Positions 58,441-64,000 of a DNA stretch of 64,000 bases are shown piece after piece. The DNA is from Biomphalaria glabrata (lineage: Eukaryota > Mollusca > Gastropoda > Planorbidae). The DNA is taken from contig NC_074719.1 of NCBI RefSeq assembly GCF_947242115.1, forward strand, positions 44,356,384 through 44,420,383, given 5' to 3'. Positions within the stretch are counted from its first letter, which is position 1. Each line of letters begins with the position of its first letter. A program made the position numbers and the translations under genes. The notes under the pieces are model-generated. The model searched no databases. It had not been told where the DNA came from and saw nothing but the letters and a program-made list of their open reading frames with translations.

Positions 58441-58770
58441 GGATGATGATTCATAGGCAGTGGTTCTTCCTTCTCGGTTTTATGCCTCAGACTTGGGTTT
58501 TATACCCCCGCCATAATTAAACTGCTAACCCTTTTCCTCCTATGACTAGTAAACTCGCAAAAACCATCCTTCGGGGAACAGCACCAGGAAAAAGAAGAAG
58601 AGGCAGACAAAGAAAACGATGGGAAGACAACATAAAAGAATGGACGGGCCTGCCGTTGAAAGAGGTTCTATCTAAGGCAAAATACAGAGAGGAATGGAGA
58701 AAGACGGTCGACAAATCTTGTATGGTTCCCCAACGGTCCAACAGACTGAAGGATAGGTAAAAGTACAAAG
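58441..58770 (+). mobile_element. LINE-R 3' end (RTE-like), copy 2 of a tandem pair
   Basis: Frame 58542..58760 reads KLAKTILRGTAPGKRRRGRQ and the same DNIKEWTGLP. Together with copy 1 this is a duplication of about 360 bp, because upstream motifs (CCGCCATAATTAAACTGCTA) are shared. Confidence 0.85.
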
Positions 58771-58784
58771 GTAAATGACTAGTG

Positions 58785-59545
58785 AACTTTGCCCTTGTGG
58801 AGTGTCACCAGTGCATGCCGATCGTGTCCTACAAAGTTGCATTTTCCATCGAGAAGCGCGAACAAGAGTCTAGCCCCAAAACACTCTTATAGGAAAAAAA
58901 ACAACTTTTTGGAGAGCTGCCTGGTCTGGTAACTACAGCGCCGGAGGATATTACAGCTACCCGTCGCCTCAGCGTGGCTCTCTGGTGGAAACATCCAGAG
59001 GTGGATCTGGACAGGCTAAGAACGAGTAGCGAACCAGGCCTTCTAGCAGGTCTCCCTGTGTGAGCTTTTTTTTTTTTTATCTCACTCGGGGTGGGGATGG
59101 AACAAGTAACCTGCAACCCAGTCCAAAAAGTCCGCCACGCCGTTCCACAAAGGGGGTCGTCATCAGTTCCGGATTGCTGGATTGGCGGCCCTTGCACGGA
59201 ATAGTGGCGGTTACATTATAGGAATATGAGACAAGCTCCCCGCAGTTAGCGCTGTCCTTGACACTTATAGCGGGTGACTTAAGATTCGGGGACGGGGCGC
59301 TGTGTACACGGCACGGCGCGGTCTGGCCCAGTCAACCGATATGACCGCCTACCGTTGGGTGCCCTCAGACAGGACAGGGGTGAAGAGCCCCATGTCCAGG
59401 CCTGGTGGTTGGATAAAAGCCTTTCTAACCATCAACGGGATAATGGCGCCTCCGGCGCCGATTCCCTACTGGACTTCATCGAAGGTAACTACAGCGCAGT
59501 TCACCTCGTATACCGAACTAATCATCTGAACCATCCAACATACTG
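58785..59545 (+). mobile_element. LINE-Q 3' end split by a GC-rich block
   Basis: Left part 58785..58945 (CCTTGTGGAGTGTCACCAGT, C-x-C..H motif region) and right part 59488..59545 (ACTACAGCGCAGTTCACCTC...CATCTGAACCATCCAAC) both match 14880..15090. GTAACTACAGCG occurs at both borders. Confidence 0.7.
58946..59487 (+). other. GC-rich insertion of about 540 bp, origin unknown
   Basis: Clearly richer in G and C than its surroundings. Contains TATGACCGCCTACCGTTGGG and AGGTCTCCCTGTGTGAGC plus a T run. Open frames on both strands, none recognisable. Confidence 0.5.
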
Positions 59546-59634
59546 AGGTTGTGTGGATAAGTTTGTATTCTGTCATTTTCTATCGCACGTAGGTCTATAA
59601 TGAAAATAAAGCCCGTAGGTCTAGAATTCAGGTC

Positions 59635-59760
59635 TCTAATTAACATGCACGATTAGATCACAACATGGATTATCGTAGAACATAATTACCTTCTGTTTTG
59701 AAGGGACTTCTGTAGTTTATAATAATATCAGAAGATGTAATGGAATATTATGAAATTTTG
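59635..59760 (+). mobile_element. LINE-J 3' fragment
   Basis: TAATTAACATGCACGATTAG then CTTCTGTTTTGAAGGGACTT, parallel to 1505..1600. Confidence 0.6.
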
Positions 59761-59979
59761 GCGGGGGGAGGGGGGCAAATAGAAAGAATTATGTTATGTA
59801 TGTAAAAGTTGTGTTGTTTTAAAATCTCGACGCATTTAAATATAATGTTCTCAACTTTTAGGCCTAATATTCACTTGTATAATCGGCTTCCTCTTCTTTG
59901 ACGCCCCCCCCCCTTTTTCCTTTTTTTTTTTACACACACGGAACATCCAATCAACCCTTCTACGTTACGCCAGTCAACA

Positions 59980-60605
59980 CACACACACACACACATTGAT
60001 TCAACAGATTTTCCGCCGTAGTCTGTTGCAATTACAATTCTTGCTTGAAAAAGTTGCTGGACAGCCATGCACCTCTAGTCACTCGTACAGTCTCAGTTAG
60101 GCCATCCGCACCCTGGATGACGGAAGACATAAAGACTACCAAACTTATTCGCCGACGTGCCGAACGTACATTTCAAAAGACAGGTCTGACGATACATCGA
60201 CAAATATACATACTAGAAAAAAACAAGGTTAACCGTATGATTAGAGACGCAAAAGCTAGTCATATTCGACAAAAAAACGAAACTTCTAATTCTTCAAAGG
60301 AGCTATTTAGAATCACTGATGAAATGTTAGGGGAAGCAAATAACGAACGTTTGCCGTCATCTATCCCAGTATCTGAACTCCCTGATTCCTTCAATAGATT
60401 CTTCATTGGCTAGATTGAGCAAATCAGAAATGACATGCCATCCCTCTCATCACAGCTTGACCACTCTCCAATCTTTCAAAATTCTCCGTTTTGCGAGTTT
60501 CAGCGTGTATCTGAAGATTATGTCAAAAGTACTATTTTAAAGATGCCAAATAAGTCATGTGACCTTGATACCCATTCCAACCTCCTTGCTCCTTAAATGT
60601 TTCGA
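59980..60605 (+). mobile_element. LINE-L2 second copy, linker region, truncated at both ends
   Basis: Open from about 60000 and reads LKKLLDSHAPLVTRTVSVRP, APWMTEDIKTTKLIRRRAER, then the same EMLGEANNERLPSSIPVSEL as the 45022 copy. A TAG at 60411 and a small insertion near 60570 break it; similarity stops at about 60602. It begins beside a (CA)n at 59970-59995. It supplies about 190 bases upstream of where the 45022 copy is truncated. Confidence 0.85.
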
Positions 60606-60890
60606 CTAAAACTTTTTTAGATTGTCATTTTAGCTGTCATGTTTGTGTTTGTAATGTTACACGCCCACACTCTTCACAACACTAAACATGGAAGTTGGAC
60701 ACTGCGTTCTCTAAACGGTTAACACAAGAGATGAAAGACACCCTTAAGGCTCAAGCGGAATCTATATCTATGACAAGAGAAACAATAATCAGTAAAAGCT
60801 CTTTATGGTGTGCAGCCTTCATTGGCCGTCAGTGATGGTGATTCAGGCTACGGTACTAAGCAAAGAGGATAGTCGACGACTAGACGGCAA
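60606..60890. other. Spacer, nothing identified
   Basis: No repeat or exon recognised. Confidence 0.35.
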
Positions 60891-61072
60891 TTGTAAAAAG
60901 CTTTACATGTTTCGGATGTTCCTTCAGAGTTGAAGATAATCTACTCCCTTGTCCAAACCTCCCGCACGACGACGGGGGATGGCAGCGGGCAGTTTATGAA
61001 CCCGGGACCATCGAGACGACCGAACGACAGCCCAACGCGCATACCGCACCACCAGGCAGCCACCCAACAATT
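60891..61072 (-). repeat. SINE-A copy (tRNA-derived), near full length
   Basis: TTTACATGTTTCGGATGTTC to ACCACCAGGCAGCCACC on the plus strand; GAACCCGGGACCATCGAGAC is intact. Confidence 0.9.
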
Positions 61073-61289
61073 GCATGAAACTCAGAAATAAAGACAACGA
61101 AAGGTCCAAGCTACTCATGTACAAATGTGGCTTTATAGAAAATTTACAATAATTAAAGAAAAAAATTTTTTTGATTAAAAACATTTTTTTTTTCACTTTT
61201 TTTTAAATTATTTTTTTGCTTTTTTAATTAAATTTTTTTGTTTACTTTTTTTAAAAATACCTTTCAGTGGCCCCCGAAAGGGGAAAAGA

Positions 61290-61500
61290 CGCTATTAGTT
61301 TTGTGTAGTCTGTCTGTCCGTCCGTCCGTCCGTCCCGTTTTTATCTCGTAAACCAGAAAAGATTTTGAAAATCCGACATCATGGTATTTTAGACCATTCA
61401 AAGTTGTGATGCAATGGCTACTTTTTCTTTTCTGAAAGCGAAAAATTGAATTTTTAAAATCAACTATGCAAGCAGTTTTTTTTTTCATAAAAATACACCA
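61290..61500 (+). repeat. Repeat-W with (CTGT)n/(CCGT)n head
   Basis: TCTGTCTGTCCGTCCGTCCG, then TCTCGTAAACCAGAAAAGAT and TTTAGACCATTCAAAGTTGT. Different body from Repeat-V but a similar head. Confidence 0.55.
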
Positions 61501-61939
61501 TTTTTATAACTATTAATAGTAACAAACATAAGAGGCTTGTAAGTAAGGGAAATAGCTATTTACCATATTTTAAACACATTCATGCAAGCGGTTTTAGATT
61601 TTTTGTCAAGAAATATTATTTTTTATAAATGTATGGCTAAATTAAATAAGCGCAGTCATATTAATTATTACATTAACAAAAAATGTTTATTTTTTTTTTG
61701 AAGAGACAAAATCTTTTTAATAAGCATAATAATGGAACATAATTTTAAACAACAATTAATAAGCATATTTTCAAATTAACGCGTGAACTGCAACATATAC
61801 AATGCATACTAAACGAAAGGAATTTTTTTTTTACGGAAATGTGTTGTTGTTTTTTTGAGACTTTGAATAAGAGATTAACCCTTTACAAAACAATTAGATC
61901 AATTAGATAATCATTTTATGACATCAGTTAGGCCAGGTT
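61501..61939. other. Very AT-rich DNA
   Basis: Long T and A tracts, no feature recognised. Confidence 0.4.
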
Positions 61940-62185
61940 CTCATCTAGCTTCACCTTCACTTTCAGCTATCTCTTGGTCTGCTGGACCGTTGGGGCACCA
62001 CACAGGATCTGTCAACTTTCTTTCTCCATTCTGCTCTGTCTTTTGCCTTTGATAGAATTTCATAACGATATTCTTTCTGAAAATATTAAAACCTGCCTTT
62101 TTACCTACCTGGGTGGACCACTTCGGGGGCCGATTTTGAGTTTGTTTCCACACAAACTGTCTTTGTAACCTTGTTTATTTTTTTT
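61940..62185 (-). mobile_element. LINE-R 3' fragment (RTE-like)
   Basis: Reverse copy of 53655..53915: minus strand frame KFYQRQKTEQNGERKLTDPV then WCPNGPADQE. Confidence 0.75.
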
Positions 62186-62254
62186 AATTTTTTTACAATC
62201 CATTTCAATATGTGCTCGGATCCATTGGAGAACCGTTGCTGTTGTTGTTGAGCT

Positions 62255-62300
62255 TTATCTGATCTGATCTTATATAATGCAGACGTTACTTCAAAGGGCT
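62255..62300 (-). mobile_element. LINE-J tail fragment
   Basis: TGATCTTATATAATGCAGAC then GTTACTTCAAAG, only about 45 bases. Confidence 0.55.
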
Positions 62301-62534
62301 TTCCTGAGTTGTTTCACATAGGAGTCATCAGGTTTTCAAGCTTTGGAGGACTGTTTTTGCGTCGGTCAGAAAGACAATCTGACTGATCGGCGTACTTGAG
62401 TGGTTTACTAGCAGCTAGTACTAGTGTCTCCTTTCTGCTCTGTGACTGTCACAAAGCTCACTTGTTGCAACCGGCCTGGGGCGGGTACCACACACGTCAG
62501 CCCCAAAGGCCGCTCTGATTATTACATCATAAGC

Positions 62535-63006
62535 CAGAGGTTCTCAACCTTTTTAGCTTGGCTACCCCTTTTTCCTATTCACAACAATTAATGCGGCAAA
62601 CGCCCAACAGTAAAATTATTTTCGTTCATAAACATAAAAAACTGTGCTTTTGCTAATTGTATAAAATGTAATCCATATGTGAATAATTGTTATGTCTGGA
62701 AAAGCCATGTATCCCCAAAAAATATAGGCTATTATTAAAAATTTGAAAATGAAAGTAGGCCTAAACAACCAGATTTCAGTTACTGATAATAAAGAGAAAT
62801 TATTTTTGCTTAATCGCTATTTATAGAGCTCAATAAGCTCTTTCTTTCTCCGGAACACCTTCATCTTTGACTGTGAATAGACTTCTGGCAAGCGCTAAAG
62901 GTACGACAAATTATTTTAAAAAAAAATGTTTTCGATGGTCTTAGGCGACCCCCGGCAAATCGTCATTCGAACCCCCGAGGGGCGATCCACAGGTTGAGAA
63001 CCCCTG
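62535..63006. mobile_element. hAT element with SPIN-like ends
   Basis: Ends CAGAGGTTCTCAACCTTTTT and (right, reverse) CAGGGGTTCTCAACCTGTGG. Flanks TCATAAGC/TCTAAAGC agree at 6 of 8. The right subterminal part (reverse) has GGGGGTCGCCTAAGACCATC. 472 bp, no coding capacity, older than 28742..28940. Confidence 0.82.
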
Positions 63007-63029
63007 TCTAAAGCCCGACATTCAGTACG

Positions 63030-63092
63030 ACAAGGAATGGTTATGGAATCAGGGACAACCGAGACGACAGCCCAGAGCACATACCATACGCC
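63030..63092 (-). repeat. SINE-A head fragment
   Basis: ATCAGGGACAACCGAGACGA then CAGCCCAGAGCACATACC; only the tRNA-like half. Confidence 0.6.
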
Positions 63093-63260
63093 ATCTTATC
63101 TTATCTTATATAATACAGACGTTACTTCCAAAAAAAAAGATGATTACGTCCTACTCGTCATGCATTTAGTCATGTATATTAACCAATGACTTAAATTCTG
63201 CCAAGTCACTGGTTTTCCTGGCTGGCTCAGGCAACCCGTTCCATGCTCTTAATAGCGATA
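63093..63260 (-). mobile_element. LINE-J 3' fragment with (AGATA)n tail
   Basis: TCTTATCTTATATAATACAG and GACGTTACTTCC on the plus strand, then the GACTTAAATTCTGCCAAGTC end of the coding part. Confidence 0.85.
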
Positions 63261-63301
63261 ATTTGGCTGAATAAGTGGCGACAAAAAGTCGTGTCTACTA
63301 G

Positions 63302-63811
63302 CAGGGGCGGACTGGTATATGGGCATTAGGGCAAATGCCCCGTAGGCCTGTGCCCTAATGGGCGGTAGGGCCACGTAATGGACCTCATATATAACATAAT
63401 AAATTGTTAAAGGTTTTATAATATTCTCTTGTAAAAGAGGCCCTCCAAGCGTCGTTTTTTTTTTAATATTGTACAGACTTTGCAGTGTAATGTTAATTTA
63501 ATCTAACACATTTTCCGAAATAATGTAATAACCTACATCCGCAGACAGTGGATCCATCCTTTTAGGGCCTAGGCACTTAGTGATTAAAAAACAACGTTGC
63601 ATAAGGCTTAGGCCTATATTTCTTATCAGAATATAGTGTTCACTTTATGATTGTGTTCAGTTATCGATACATTGTTAAACTTAAACGAATGATTTTCAGG
63701 ACAGGTAGGCCTAAAATTGGATGTCCATAATATGATACACAATTTGTGAGCTGGATATTTATAGTATATACAGAATTGCCAGGGCCGGTATTAGCGTCCA
63801 GTCCGCCCCTG
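63302..63811. mobile_element. TIR element with CAGGGGCGGACTGG ends
   Basis: A 14-bp perfect inverted repeat CAGGGGCGGACTGG at both ends; 510 bp. The flanks TCTACTAG and AAGAGTAG do not match, so the target duplication is lost or the superfamily differs from hAT. A CAGGGCCGGTATTAG end of the other TIR family lies just inside the right end. Confidence 0.75.
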
Positions 63812-64000
63812 AAGAGTAGTGTCTTGAGACAATTAAGGAATTTGACTTTGATTTATTCGAGTAGGCATTAACAAGTTACGTAATGAAATGAAGACTAGAG
63901 ATAGGGCATTAGGAATAGAAGTGTGGGAAACGAAGACTATGAAAAGGACGATGACTCTTGTGAGAGATGGAGGTGAGAGTGAATTCCCTTGTGATAACTC

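Noticed and set aside
1-64000. Stand-alone tRNA or rRNA genes
   Set aside because: All tRNA-like A/B boxes seen are joined to SINE bodies; no complete cloverleaf was found by eye. A tRNAscan run would settle it.
1-64000. Retrovirus, Polinton or other capsid-bearing elements
   Set aside because: No gag, integrase, envelope or capsid-like frame was recognised.

Overview
This looks like about 64 kb of nuclear DNA from a heterobranch (probably freshwater) gastropod. It is AT-rich, its genes have small exons with GT-AG introns, and most of it is repeats. Species cannot be fixed from the sequence alone. The snail inference rests on the repeat landscape (tRNA-derived SINEs, CR1/L2-, jockey- and RTE-like LINE ends, many small hAT elements, dense CTAGATCTAG low-complexity DNA) and on gene models that match animal families.

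Layout. (1) 1-2.2 kb: the last two coding exons of a DUSP12/YVH1 homologue (+), with its 3' flank running to about 6 kb. (2) 10.1-29.6 kb (-): two tandem DUF2358 (human C6orf136-like) units with the same exon lengths and phases. They are either neighbouring paralogues or one two-domain gene. (3) 30-36 kb: a transposon nest (jockey-like LINE, two hAT elements with transposase remnants, one of them sitting inside a SINE). (4) 36.1-38.8 kb (+): a small spliced gene for a putative secreted protein with a signal peptide and a dibasic site, family unknown. (5) 44.7-49.6 kb (-): a three-exon gene for a 278-residue protein of unknown family; its second intron holds a 5'-truncated LINE whose reverse transcriptase frame is open for 601 codons. 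(6) 50-64 kb: no convincing host gene; minisatellites, a homogeneous 84-bp satellite, a 154-bp triplication, RTE-like and L2/CR1-like LINE pieces, hAT elements and a GC-rich 0.5-kb block.

The genes form no evident pathway. DUSP12 and the DUF2358 genes are convergently transcribed. Repeat family names used below are local labels: SINE-A, SINE-B and SINE-C are tRNA-derived; LINE-J is jockey-like; LINE-L2 is CR1/L2-like; LINE-R is RTE-like; LINE-Z has a C-terminal zinc finger and (ATT)n tail; LINE-Q has a C-terminal Cys/His motif; LINE-S is a 3' end only; Repeat-V and Repeat-W are CTGT-rich dispersed repeats. All assignments come from reading the sequence; no database search was done.
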